A stretch of 5,103 nucleotides of DNA. Source: DATKYK01 sp034430255. Its GTDB lineage: Bacteria; Chloroflexota; Dehalococcoidia; E44-bin15. Shown piece by piece: positions 1 through 5,103 of the stretch (position 1 is its first letter; each line of letters opens with the position of its first letter). The stretch is taken from NCBI GenBank assembly GCA_034430255.1, contig DAOUEU010000064.1:1-5103 (forward strand). The letters run 5' to 3'. The notes under the pieces are model-generated. The model did no database searches. It was not told the origin of the DNA and saw nothing but the letters and a program-made list of their open reading frames with translations. The translations under genes and the position numbers were made by a program.

Positions 1-1
1 C

Positions 2-442
2 CCCTACAGCTTCAGACTAAGCGACCAGAACCGGGACTATCTGGAGGCTTTCAAGGAGCGGTTAGGGGATCTTCCTGTCATCATCGAATTTCGCAATGCG
101 AGGTGGCTGAGAGAGGATGTGTTTGGCTGGCTGCGCAGCCATGGGCTGGGCTTCTGCTGCGTTGACGAGCCACCACTACCAAATCTGCTGCCGCCCATCG
201 CTGAGGCTACCAGCAATATTGCCTATGTACGCTTTCACGGGCGCAACAAGGAGAAATGGTGGCAGCATGAACACGCCTATGAGAGATATGACTACTCCTA
301 TTCACAAGAGGAGCTCGGGGAGTGGCTGCCGAAGATCCGCTACCTGGATAATATAGCGGAGAAGACCTTCGTTTTCGCCAACAATCACTGGCGAGGGCAA
401 GCGGTATCAACCATCAGGCAGCTGAGGATGATGCTGGATTAA
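2..442 (+). CDS. DUF72 (YecE-like) family protein, C-terminal part, 5' end outside window
   Basis: The reading frame is open from the left edge and gives 146 residues before a TAA stop. Family DUF72 proteins are usually about 240-280 residues, so roughly the first 100 are missing. Hallmarks seen are IIEFRNARW (fragment residues 27-35, matching the family's EFRhxSW strand), the D55-E-P-P turn, YVRFHGRN (75-82) followed by KWW, ERYDYSYS (94-101), and near the C-terminus FVFANNH (123-129) then GQAV. DUF72 is predicted to be a TIM-barrel protein; E. coli YecE belongs to it. I know of no established biochemical role, so none is assigned. It lies 37 bases upstream of lspA on the same strand and may be the preceding gene of that operon. 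The family call is secure; the function is unknown. Confidence 0.92.
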   Translation, partial: PYSFRLSDQNRDYLEAFKERLGDLPVIIEFRNARWLREDVFGWLRSHGLGFCCVDEPPLPNLLPPIAEATSNIAYVRFHGRNKEKWWQHEHAYERYDYSYSQEELGEWLPKIRYLDNIAEKTFVFANNHWRGQAVSTIRQLRMMLD

Positions 443-479
443 ACCCACTGTATCTCCCATATTTATAAGGAATACTGGC

Positions 480-959
480 ATGAGAAGGCCCATCAGAGAG
501 CTTACCTTTTCCCTGGTCGCTCTATCGGTAATATCTTTAGACCAGGTAAGCAAATTTTTCATTAAAGCGAACATGACACTGGGGCAATCTATACCGGATG
601 AAGGGTTTTTTCGAATCACCTACAGTACCAATGAGGGTATGGTTTTCGGTCTCTTTGCCAACCAGACCTTTCTCATTACACTCACTGCCATTGTTGGAAT
701 TGCGGCAATTATTATCTACTCGCGATACCCCATGTTCAACCATGCGCTGGTAAGGGTCGCTTTGGGGCTAATGCTTGGGGGTGCCGTGGGTAACCTGATA
801 GACCGCATTCGTCTGGGTGAGGTAACTGATTTTATCGACGTCGGCGCCTGGCCGGTATTTAATCTGGCCGATTCGGCTGTGGTGGTAGGCGTGGTGCTCG
901 TTATCTACTACCTCCTGTTTGTACAGGGAAAGGGTTCCCTAAAACGAAAGGACGCATAG
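480..959 (+). CDS. lspA: Lipoprotein signal peptidase (signal peptidase II)
   Basis: LspA is a membrane aspartic protease that removes the signal peptide of prolipoproteins after diacylglyceryl is attached to the lipobox cysteine. At 159 residues it is normal length for the family. Four hydrophobic segments are visible, at about 7-28, 64-80, 91-107 and 131-149. Conserved blocks are DQVSK (21-25), NEG..FG (51-57), GNLIDR (104-109), then VTDFID (115-120) and FNLADS (127-132). By comparison with characterised LspA, D117 and D131 are the catalytic aspartate pair and N105 is the conserved asparagine. The only oddity is NEGMVFG where NxGAAFG is usual (M54, V55). The ATG is preceded by AAGGA at 467-471, eight bases away. 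The stop is one base before the rluD start, so the two genes form one transcription unit. Identification is secure. Confidence 0.97.
   Translation: MRRPIRELTFSLVALSVISLDQVSKFFIKANMTLGQSIPDEGFFRITYSTNEGMVFGLFANQTFLITLTAIVGIAAIIIYSRYPMFNHALVRVALGLMLGGAVGNLIDRIRLGEVTDFIDVGAWPVFNLADSAVVVGVVLVIYYLLFVQGKGSLKRKDA
947..952 (+). promoter_or_regulatory. Ribosome binding site that fixes the TTG start of rluD
   Basis: AAAGGA lies inside the last codons of lspA, eight bases before the TTG at 961. No ATG or GTG occurs in frame nearby, and the TTG gives a protein beginning just before the S4 domain, as expected for the family. This supports TTG as the real start and suggests that ribosomes finishing lspA can restart on rluD. 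Confidence 0.7.
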
Positions 960-960
960 G

Positions 961-1851
961 TTGAGCCACAAGCTTGATTTAGTCGTCGAAAGGTCAGGTA
1001 TCCGGCTGGATAAATATCTAGCCGAGGAGTGCACTGAGCTCTCCCGCTCTTATATGCAGAGGCTGATTCGCGATGGCTACGTCACCGTTAATAGCCATGT
1101 GGCCAAAGGGAGCCTGAAGCTAAATATCGGTGACAGAATTAATGCGTTGATACCGCCTCCAGGTCCACCAGCACCCCTTCCTGAGGAAATCCCTCTTGCC
1201 ATTGTCTATGAGGATAAAGACCTACTGGTAGTGGATAAGCCGGCGGGGTTGGTGGTCCATCCCGCTCCCGGCCATCCCAGCTCTACCCTGGTAAATGCAA
1301 TCCTGGCTCACTGCAGAGACATCGAAATAAGTGGGACAATGCGACCGGGGATCGTTCACCGACTGGACAAGGATACGTCAGGGTTGATGATAGTTGCCAA
1401 GAACGATGCTGCACAGCGAAACCTGTCCGATCAAATAAAGGCCCGCTCCGTGCTAAAACGATACCTGGTGCTGGTTCATGGACATCTATCACCTGAGAGG
1501 GGGGTGATAGAAGCTCCGATAGGGCGCGACCCGGGCAATCGAAAGGTAATGGCAGTGGTCACTGCAGGTAGAGAGGCTCGCACTCGATACCGGGTAATCA
1601 GGTATATGGATGACTATACCCTCCTCGAGGTGACAACGGAGACGGGGCGTACCCATCAGATAAGGGTTCACCTTTCCGCTATCGGCTTCCCCGTGGTTGG
1701 CGATGAGGTCTACGGCAGGCGGTCGCCCATCACAAAACGGCAGTTTCTCCATGCCTGCCATCTGGGTTTCAGGCTTCCCTCGAGCGGGGAGTATGTGGAG
1801 TTCAGTTCAAATCTAGCTCAGGACCTGGAGGAGGCGCTGGAGCGCATATAG
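961..1851 (+). CDS. rluD: RluA-family 23S rRNA pseudouridine synthase (RluD type)
   Basis: This enzyme isomerises uridine to pseudouridine in RNA; RluD-type members act on helix 69 of 23S rRNA (positions 1911, 1915 and 1917 in E. coli). The 296-residue protein starts with a compact S4 RNA-binding domain (about 14-62; IRLDKYLAE, SRSYMQRLIRDGYVTVN), then a proline-rich linker (65-74), then the RluA catalytic domain from about 78. The catalytic motif HRLDKDTSGL spans 133-142, with D136 as the expected catalytic aspartate. Other family blocks are VVDKPAGLVVHPAPGH (90-105), LKRYLVLVHG (165-174), ETGRTHQIRVHL (227-238) and VVGDEVYG (245-252). The start is TTG with a well-placed ribosome site inside lspA. 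lspA followed by an S4-containing rluD-type gene is a frequent bacterial arrangement. The exact target uridines cannot be read from the sequence; an RluC-like specificity is possible but less likely. Confidence 0.93.
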   Translation: MSHKLDLVVERSGIRLDKYLAEECTELSRSYMQRLIRDGYVTVNSHVAKGSLKLNIGDRINALIPPPGPPAPLPEEIPLAIVYEDKDLLVVDKPAGLVVHPAPGHPSSTLVNAILAHCRDIEISGTMRPGIVHRLDKDTSGLMIVAKNDAAQRNLSDQIKARSVLKRYLVLVHGHLSPERGVIEAPIGRDPGNRKVMAVVTAGREARTRYRVIRYMDDYTLLEVTTETGRTHQIRVHLSAIGFPVVGDEVYGRRSPITKRQFLHACHLGFRLPSSGEYVEFSSNLAQDLEEALERI

Positions 1852-1854
1852 TTG

Positions 1855-1883
1855 TTGTAGGCTATGGGGCTAGATGATAGAAT
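1855..1883 (+). promoter_or_regulatory. Possible sigma-70-type promoter before the RDD gene
   Basis: TTGTAG at 1855-1860 and TAGAAT at 1878-1883 are separated by 17 bases, and the -10 is preceded by TGA, giving an extended -10 (TGn). The -35 matches only the TTG half of the consensus. A start near 1890 would leave about 20 untranslated bases carrying the ribosome site. The RDD gene could also simply be read through from rluD, 58 bases upstream. Confidence 0.3.
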
Positions 1884-1896
1884 GGTTACCATAGAT

Positions 1897-1902
1897 GAGG
1901 AG
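1897..1902 (+). promoter_or_regulatory. Ribosome binding site of the RDD gene
   Basis: GAGGAG stands seven bases before the ATG at 1910. This is strong and well spaced, and it supports translation of the small membrane-protein gene from that codon. Confidence 0.65.
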
Positions 1903-1909
1903 TAGCTGA

Positions 1910-2425
1910 ATGGAGGGGCAAAAAGAGGGCATTGCGGTAGAGTATGCAGGGTTTTGGATTAGGCTTGTCGCATATATTATCGACTGGATGATTATCTGGA
2001 TCATAGATGCTGTTTTAAGCAGCATTTTCTGGATGTTCACCTTCCCCTTCTGGGCCTGGGGCTGGATGATAGACCGGGGGGAAATGGCAATTCACTTTTG
2101 GCCCGCCAACTTCCCGGTGCTGGCCATCGCTGCGGCCTACTTTATCTGCTTCTGGGCGAGGCGGGGCGAAACCCCTGGAATGATGGCTCTCAAGATAAGG
2201 GCAGTACATGCCGATGGTACAGAGCTGAAGTGGGACTGGGGGCCGGCGCTATTGCGGTTCCTCGGCTATGTCATCTGCTGGATAACGCTCGGTCTTCTCT
2301 TTCTCTGGGTAGCTTTCGATGACCGTAAACAGGGTATCCATGACAGGATTGCCGATACATATGTGGTCAAACTTCCGCAAAAGCGGGCAGTATTACCGGA
2401 TAGCGGTGGCGAGGGAGGAAAATAA
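1910..2425 (+). CDS. RDD-family integral membrane protein
   Basis: This is a 171-residue membrane protein of the RDD family, named for conserved Arg and Asp residues. The hallmarks are clear: YAGFWIRLVAYIIDW (12-26, with R18 and D25 in the first helix), RRGETPGMMALKIRAVHADG (84-103), and near the end FDDRKQGIHDRIADTYVV (136-153). Likely membrane helices lie at about 14-36, 38-54 (weak, aromatic), 67-83 and 113-135, leaving a soluble, charged C-terminus. RDD proteins have no single agreed function; a few were reported to affect Na+/H+ exchange, which is not enough to assign a role here. It is unusually rich in tryptophan, 13 of 171 residues, with W48, W50 and W52 clustered. It follows rluD after 58 bases, has a strong ribosome site, and may have its own promoter. 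The family is secure; the role is unknown. Confidence 0.9.
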   Translation: MEGQKEGIAVEYAGFWIRLVAYIIDWMIIWIIDAVLSSIFWMFTFPFWAWGWMIDRGEMAIHFWPANFPVLAIAAAYFICFWARRGETPGMMALKIRAVHADGTELKWDWGPALLRFLGYVICWITLGLLFLWVAFDDRKQGIHDRIADTYVVKLPQKRAVLPDSGGEGGK

Positions 2426-2670
2426 TTTCTTTGGGCAACTCGGTTCGCATGCGCTTCGCTCCCATCCCTTAGATGCGCATAGCACATCGGGGAATATAAT
2501 AACTGAGCTATTTAAATGGCTCTTTCTAGGGCATAACAGAGGCAGCATCACCCCGCGCATCGAGAAGGAGACGTTACCCGTTTTTCATGGTTCAGAGAAG
2601 TTAAGAAGGTTTGGCGTCATTCCTCCAGGTATAAGCAACCTGAATGATATAACGGGGCCATATTCTTGCC
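2426..2670. other. Spacer between convergent genes; only weak inverted repeats
   Basis: This 245-base stretch lies between the 3' ends of the RDD gene and glnS, where terminators for both would be expected. I see only modest symmetry. ATGCGC (2449-2454) and GCGCAT (2475-2480) could pair around a 20-base loop. GAGCTATTTAAATGGCTC (2505-2522) is a near-perfect palindrome without a loop. A bulged stem pairs 2618-2622 with 2642-2646 and 2627-2630 with 2638-2641. None is followed by a run of T in the useful direction, so intrinsic termination is not evident. A + strand frame stays open across the spacer, but it has no recognisable protein family. Confidence 0.5.
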
Positions 2671-4359
2671 TTAAAGCTGTTTCTCGATCTTGGCCCACGA
2701 ATCGCGTAAAGAAATCGTTCGATTGAGTACCAGCCGATCGGGGGAGGAATCTTTTAGGTCAACGCAGAAATAGCCCAGCCGTTCGAACTGATACCGTGTT
2801 CCCGGAGCTGCACCGGATACGCTGGGCTCGATATAACCCGTTAACGTCTCCAGAGAATGGGGATTCAGAACATCCTCAAAATGACCACCACTCGTAACGT
2901 CGCCGGGATTTTCTACATTGAAGAGACGGTCGTAAAGGCGAACTTCAGCCTCGAGTGTGTGGGCAGCAGAGACCCAGTGGATGGTTCCTTTTACCTTGCG
3001 TCCATCGGGCGGGTTCCCCCCACGAGATGCGAGGTCGCAAGTGCAATGTAGCTCAATAACTTCGCCGGTGCGCTCGTCCTTCACCGTGCCGGTGCAGGTG
3101 ATGAGATATGCATACCGCAGCCGTACCTCGCGGCCCGGGGCCAGACGGAAGAACTTGCCCGGCGGGTCTTCGCGGAAATCTTCCCGCTCGATGTATAGTA
3201 CACGTGAGAAGGGCACCTTCCGCGTACCCATTTCGGCGTCCTCGGGATTGTTGACGGCATCCAGAACCTCGGTCTGGCCTTCAGGATAGTTGTCAATGAT
3301 CACACGGAGAGGGCGCAACACGCACATAACCCGTGGGGCGCGCCTGTTCAGGTCATCCCTGATGCAGTGCTCAAGCAGCGCGATATCGATAACGCTATCG
3401 GTCTTTGCTACGCCCACCAGCTCGCAGAAATATCGGATGGCCTCCGGTGTGTATCCGCGCCTGCGCAGCCCCGAAATTGTCGGCATCCTGGGGTCGTCCC
3501 ATCCAGTGACATGTCGCTGCTCCACCAGTTGAAGCAGCTTTCTCTTGCTCATGACGGTGTAGGTGAGATCAAGTCGGGCGAACTCGATCTGCTGCGGATG
3601 ATATACCCCCAACTGGTCAAGAAACCAGTCGTATACCGGGCGGTGGTCTTCGAACTCCAGGGTGCAGATGGAATGGGTGATACGTTCTATGGAATCCTCA
3701 AGCCCGTGAGCCCAGTCGTACATCGGGTAGATGCACCACTTGTTGCCTGTGCGGTGGTGCTCTGCATGCATGATGCGGTACATTGCCGGATCGCGCATAT
3801 TCAAGTTTGGTGACGCCATGTTAATTTTAGCGCGAAGCAGTCGTGAGCCATCCTGGAACTCTCCTGCCCGCATACGTTCGAACAGGTCGAGATTCTCCTC
3901 TACCGAACGGTTTCGGTGGGGGCTCTCCTGACCGGGCCTGACCAGCGTGCCACGGTATTCCCTCATCTCATCTGCGCTAAGATCATCGACGTAAGCCTTG
4001 CCGTCCAGGATCAACTGGACAGCATAGTCATACATCTGGTCGAAGTATTCCGACGCATAGTACAGCCTGTCCTCCCAGTCGAAACCTAGCCACCGTATGT
4101 CCTCCAGGATAGCTTTAACATATTCCTCTTCTTCCTTGGTGGGATTTGTGTCGTCGAAGCGCACATTGCACAGGCCTCTATACTGTGCGGCAATGCCGAA
4201 ATTGAGGCAGATTGACTTGGCATGCCCGATGTGCAGATAGCCGTTCGGCTCCGGTGGGAACCGGGTATGCACCCGTCCGTCGTATTTATTATTCTTGATA
4301 TCCTTATTGATGATGTTCCGAATAAAGTCGGTAGGTGCTGTTCGTTCGGGTGTCGTCAT
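2671..4359 (-). CDS. glnS: Glutaminyl-tRNA synthetase
   Basis: GlnRS charges tRNA-Gln with glutamine using ATP in the cytoplasm; it is a class Ib synthetase. The 562 residues are close to the E. coli enzyme's roughly 554. The class I signature is PPEPNGYLHIGHAKS (35-49, HIGH at 43-46), and the KMSKS-equivalent is VMSKRKL (269-275). Between them are RFDDTNP (67-73), YPMYDWAH (211-218) and THSICTLEFEDHRPVYDW (228-245). After the second motif come GWDDPRMPTISGLRRRGYTP (286-305), then the beta-barrel anticodon-binding region with VPFSRVLYIEREDF (382-395), DGRKVKGTIHWVSAAH (452-467) and a normal C-terminal end (FNRT-like VLNRTISLRDSWAK). This rules out GluRS and a non-discriminating enzyme. The ribosome site is weak (AGG ten bases before the ATG). 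The gene is convergent with the RDD gene and divergent from gltX. A direct GlnRS route means this organism need not rely on GatCAB for Gln-tRNA, although it may have both. Confidence 0.97.
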   Translation of the reverse strand: MTTPERTAPTDFIRNIINKDIKNNKYDGRVHTRFPPEPNGYLHIGHAKSICLNFGIAAQYRGLCNVRFDDTNPTKEEEEYVKAILEDIRWLGFDWEDRLYYASEYFDQMYDYAVQLILDGKAYVDDLSADEMREYRGTLVRPGQESPHRNRSVEENLDLFERMRAGEFQDGSRLLRAKINMASPNLNMRDPAMYRIMHAEHHRTGNKWCIYPMYDWAHGLEDSIERITHSICTLEFEDHRPVYDWFLDQLGVYHPQQIEFARLDLTYTVMSKRKLLQLVEQRHVTGWDDPRMPTISGLRRRGYTPEAIRYFCELVGVAKTDSVIDIALLEHCIRDDLNRRAPRVMCVLRPLRVIIDNYPEGQTEVLDAVNNPEDAEMGTRKVPFSRVLYIEREDFREDPPGKFFRLAPGREVRLRYAYLITCTGTVKDERTGEVIELHCTCDLASRGGNPPDGRKVKGTIHWVSAAHTLEAEVRLYDRLFNVENPGDVTSGGHFEDVLNPHSLETLTGYIEPSVSGAAPGTRYQFERLGYFCVDLKDSSPDRLVLNRTISLRDSWAKIEKQL

Positions 4360-4477
4360 AAAAATTTAACCTACAATAACGGATTTTATTATTATGATAA
4401 TCTAGAATTGGAATAGTTGGGGCAGGATTACCGATTTTGGTCTTAGCTAAAACTACAACTTCCTATTGCCTTTGTCA

Positions 4478-4563
4478 AGGGTCAGATTTATGGGAGACCG
4501 CTGAAATAGTCTCAATCAACCCCCTAATCCCCCAATCTTTGGGGACTTTTTAAAGCTGACCCT
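4478..4563. repeat. 86-base palindromic MITE/REP-like element
   Basis: The outer arms are AGGGTCAGATTTA (4478-4490) and its near-complement TAAAGCTGACCCT (4551-4563): 13 bases each with one mismatch, 60 bases apart. Inside are two smaller stems, GAGAC/GTCTC (4494-4498 with 4509-4513) and CCCCAA/TTGGGG around a 3-base loop (4530-4544), plus an imperfect tandem CCCCCTAAT-CCCCCAAT. Terminal inverted repeats with internal hairpins and no coding content suggest a non-autonomous mobile or REP-type repeat. AGGGTCAG-type ends are, from memory, familiar from repeats linked to REP-associated or IS200-like transposases. No target duplication is evident, and only one copy is in the window, so mobility is inferred. 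Confidence 0.5.
4530..4551 (+). terminator. Terminator-like hairpin plus T run inside the palindromic element
   Basis: A 6-bp stem CCCCAA/TTGGGG with loop TCT (4530-4544) is followed by AC and five T (4547-4551), the form of a short intrinsic terminator on the + strand. No known + strand gene ends just before it, because glnS runs the other way. It is more likely a structural part of the repeat, or at most insulates gltX from stray upstream transcription. Confidence 0.3.
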
Positions 4564-4593
4564 AAATAATGATGGTTGCCGAAAGGTAACGGT

Positions 4594-4610
4594 GTCTAGC
4601 TCGAATAGAC
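4594..4610. promoter_or_regulatory. Inverted repeat overlapping the predicted gltX -35 box
   Basis: GTCTA at 4594-4598 and TAGAC at 4606-4610 are perfect 5-base arms around a 7-base centre. The right arm coincides with the predicted -35 box, a position where a repressor dimer could act. The arms are short and such symmetry can occur by chance. It also resembles an anticodon stem-loop in size but lacks the T before the anticodon and any flanking tRNA arms. Confidence 0.25.
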
Positions 4611-4634
4611 TGTCACTTCTGATGATGCTAGAAT
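4606..4634 (+). promoter_or_regulatory. Candidate gltX promoter with extended -10
   Basis: TAGACT (4606-4611) matches TTGACA at four of six positions. After a 17-base spacer, TAGAAT (4629-4634) matches TATAAT at five of six and is preceded by TGC, an extended -10. Transcription would start near 4641, about 50 bases before the gltX ATG. Confidence 0.4.
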
Positions 4635-4662
4635 AGGAAAAGACCGATAGATATTGCTTACT

Positions 4663-4698
4663 ATGAAAACAGCTATTTTAAAGGAGAGCTATGAGTGA
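4663..4698 (+). other. Possible 11-codon upstream ORF overlapping the gltX start
   Basis: An ATG at 4663 opens a short frame encoding MKTAILKESYE that ends at a TGA inside gltX, in a different frame. The two overlap by eight bases (ATGAGTGA), a layout typical of translational coupling. The gltX ribosome site lies within this frame. No good ribosome site precedes the ATG, the nearest purine run (AGGAAAAG, 4635-4642) being about 20 bases upstream, so translation is doubtful. Confidence 0.2.
4680..4686 (+). promoter_or_regulatory. Ribosome binding site of gltX
   Basis: AAAGGAG ends four bases before the ATG at 4691. It is strong and close, and it fixes the start just before the conserved RVRYAPSPTG block. 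Confidence 0.7.
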
Positions 4699-5103
4699 AG
4701 AGCGCGTTCGGGTGCGCTACGCTCCCAGCCCAACCGGATACCCGCATATTGGAAACATCAGGACTGCCCTTTTCAACTGGTTGTTCGCCAGACATACAGG
4801 TGGCAAGTTTATCGTTCGCATAGAGGACACCGATATCGCCCGCCGTGTGAAGGGCTCTGAGGATGCGATACTGAATAGCCTCAGATGGCTGGGCCTCGGT
4901 TGGGATGAGGGGCCGGAGGTGGGGGGTGACTACGGGCCGTATATCCAATCTGAGCGACGGGAGCTGTATCAGAAGTGTGCGCGGCAATTGTTGGAAGGAG
5001 GCCACGCTTACAAATGCTATTGCTCAGCGGAGCGGCTTTCCCGCATGCGCGCTGAGATGGCTGAGCGCAAGGAATCGATGCGCAGCTACGACCGCCACTG
5101 CCG
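4691..5103 (+). CDS. gltX: Glutamyl-tRNA synthetase, N-terminal part, 3' end outside window
   Basis: GluRS attaches glutamate to tRNA-Glu with ATP in the cytoplasm; it is a class Ib synthetase related to GlnRS. The window holds 137 complete codons of a protein usually about 460-500 residues long. The N-terminus is diagnostic: VRVRYAPSPTGYPHIGN (6-22, the HIGH-type motif reading HIGN as in many GluRS), RTALFNWLFARH (24-35), FIVRIEDTD (40-48) and YIQSERRELY (84-93). C109 and C111 in KCYC, and C137 at the very edge after YDRH, match three ligands of the zinc site in E. coli-type GluRS. The KMSKS loop and anticodon-binding domain lie outside, so it cannot be told whether the enzyme discriminates tRNA-Glu from tRNA-Gln; with glnS next door a discriminating enzyme is expected. 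It is divergent from glnS. Confidence 0.96.
   Translation, partial: MSEERVRVRYAPSPTGYPHIGNIRTALFNWLFARHTGGKFIVRIEDTDIARRVKGSEDAILNSLRWLGLGWDEGPEVGGDYGPYIQSERRELYQKCARQLLEGGHAYKCYCSAERLSRMRAEMAERKESMRSYDRHC

Larger units (their letters stand above)
4360..4690. other. Divergent glnS/gltX control region (331 bases, no gene)
   Basis: This spacer holds the 5' signals of both synthetase genes. The glnS side (4360-4405) is AT-rich; on the - strand TATCAT (4399 to 4394) is a possible -10, but no good -35 precedes it. In the middle sits a palindromic element (4478-4563). On the gltX side there is a short hairpin with a GAAA loop (4575-4590), a 5-7-5 inverted repeat (4594-4610), a candidate extended -10 promoter, an 11-codon upstream ORF and a strong ribosome site. 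The segment 4406-4477 shows nothing I recognise. There is no T-box motif and no tRNA. Confidence 0.7.

Noticed and set aside
1880..1893. ATGGT-T-ACCAT palindrome before the RDD gene as an operator
   Set aside because: It is an 11-base symmetry beside the -10 without other support; chance is a sufficient explanation.
2319..2726. A 135-codon + strand open frame spanning the end of the RDD gene, the spacer and the 3' end of glnS
   Set aside because: It starts inside the RDD gene in another frame, has no ribosome site, overlaps glnS antisense, and its translation shows no known motif or membrane segment.
3367..3813. Long + strand frames opposite glnS
   Set aside because: They are antisense to strongly conserved GlnRS motifs and have no recognisable products; they reflect codon bias on the other strand.
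4516..4548. G-quadruplex on the - strand from the C-rich tandem
   Set aside because: Only two long G-runs lie on one strand, short of the four needed for a standard intramolecular quadruplex.
4575..4610. Two consecutive hairpins, one sized like an anticodon arm (5-bp stem, 7-base loop), suggesting a tRNA
   Set aside because: The loop lacks T at the position before the anticodon, and there is no acceptor stem, TTC-loop motif or third arm.
4360..4690. T-box or amino-acid riboswitch upstream of the synthetase genes
   Set aside because: No TGGNACCGCG-type T-box core or specifier-loop arrangement was found in either direction.
1..5103. CRISPR array, toxin-antitoxin, defence or phage module
   Set aside because: No regularly spaced repeats, no small gene pairs and no phage-like proteins are present; the genes are housekeeping families.

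Overview
This window looks like an ordinary bacterial chromosome segment. It carries four co-directional + strand genes (a DUF72 gene cut by the left edge, lspA, an rluD-type pseudouridine synthase gene, and an RDD-family membrane protein gene). These are followed by glnS on the - strand and by the 5' part of gltX on the + strand, cut by the right edge. The organism is bacterial: it has signal peptidase II, a bacterial-type GluRS, Shine-Dalgarno sites and a TTG start. The style of LspA, together with both GlnRS and GluRS, would fit an uncultivated Chloroflexota (Dehalococcoidia-like) genome. That placement comes from the general look of the proteins and is weak.

Layout: 2-442 is the C-terminal 146 residues of a DUF72 (YecE-like) protein. 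480-959 is lspA and 961-1851 is rluD, with one base between them, so they are almost certainly co-transcribed and probably translationally coupled. 1910-2425 is a small, very tryptophan-rich RDD membrane protein with a good ribosome site and a possible promoter of its own. 2426-2670 is the spacer between convergent genes; it holds only weak inverted repeats and no convincing terminator. 2671-4359 (complement) is a full-length glutaminyl-tRNA synthetase. 4360-4690 is a 331-base divergent control region. 4691-5103 is the catalytic N-terminus of glutamyl-tRNA synthetase.

Functionally the window is housekeeping: lipoprotein maturation at the membrane (LspA), 23S rRNA modification (RluD), and charging of tRNA-Gln and tRNA-Glu by two related class Ib synthetases placed back to back. 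The least ordinary part is the glnS/gltX divergent spacer. It contains an 86-base palindromic, MITE- or REP-like element (4478-4563), a small inverted repeat overlapping the predicted gltX -35 box, and an 11-codon upstream ORF that overlaps the gltX start. I see no CRISPR array, RNA gene, transposase, defence system or clearly new multi-gene system in this window.
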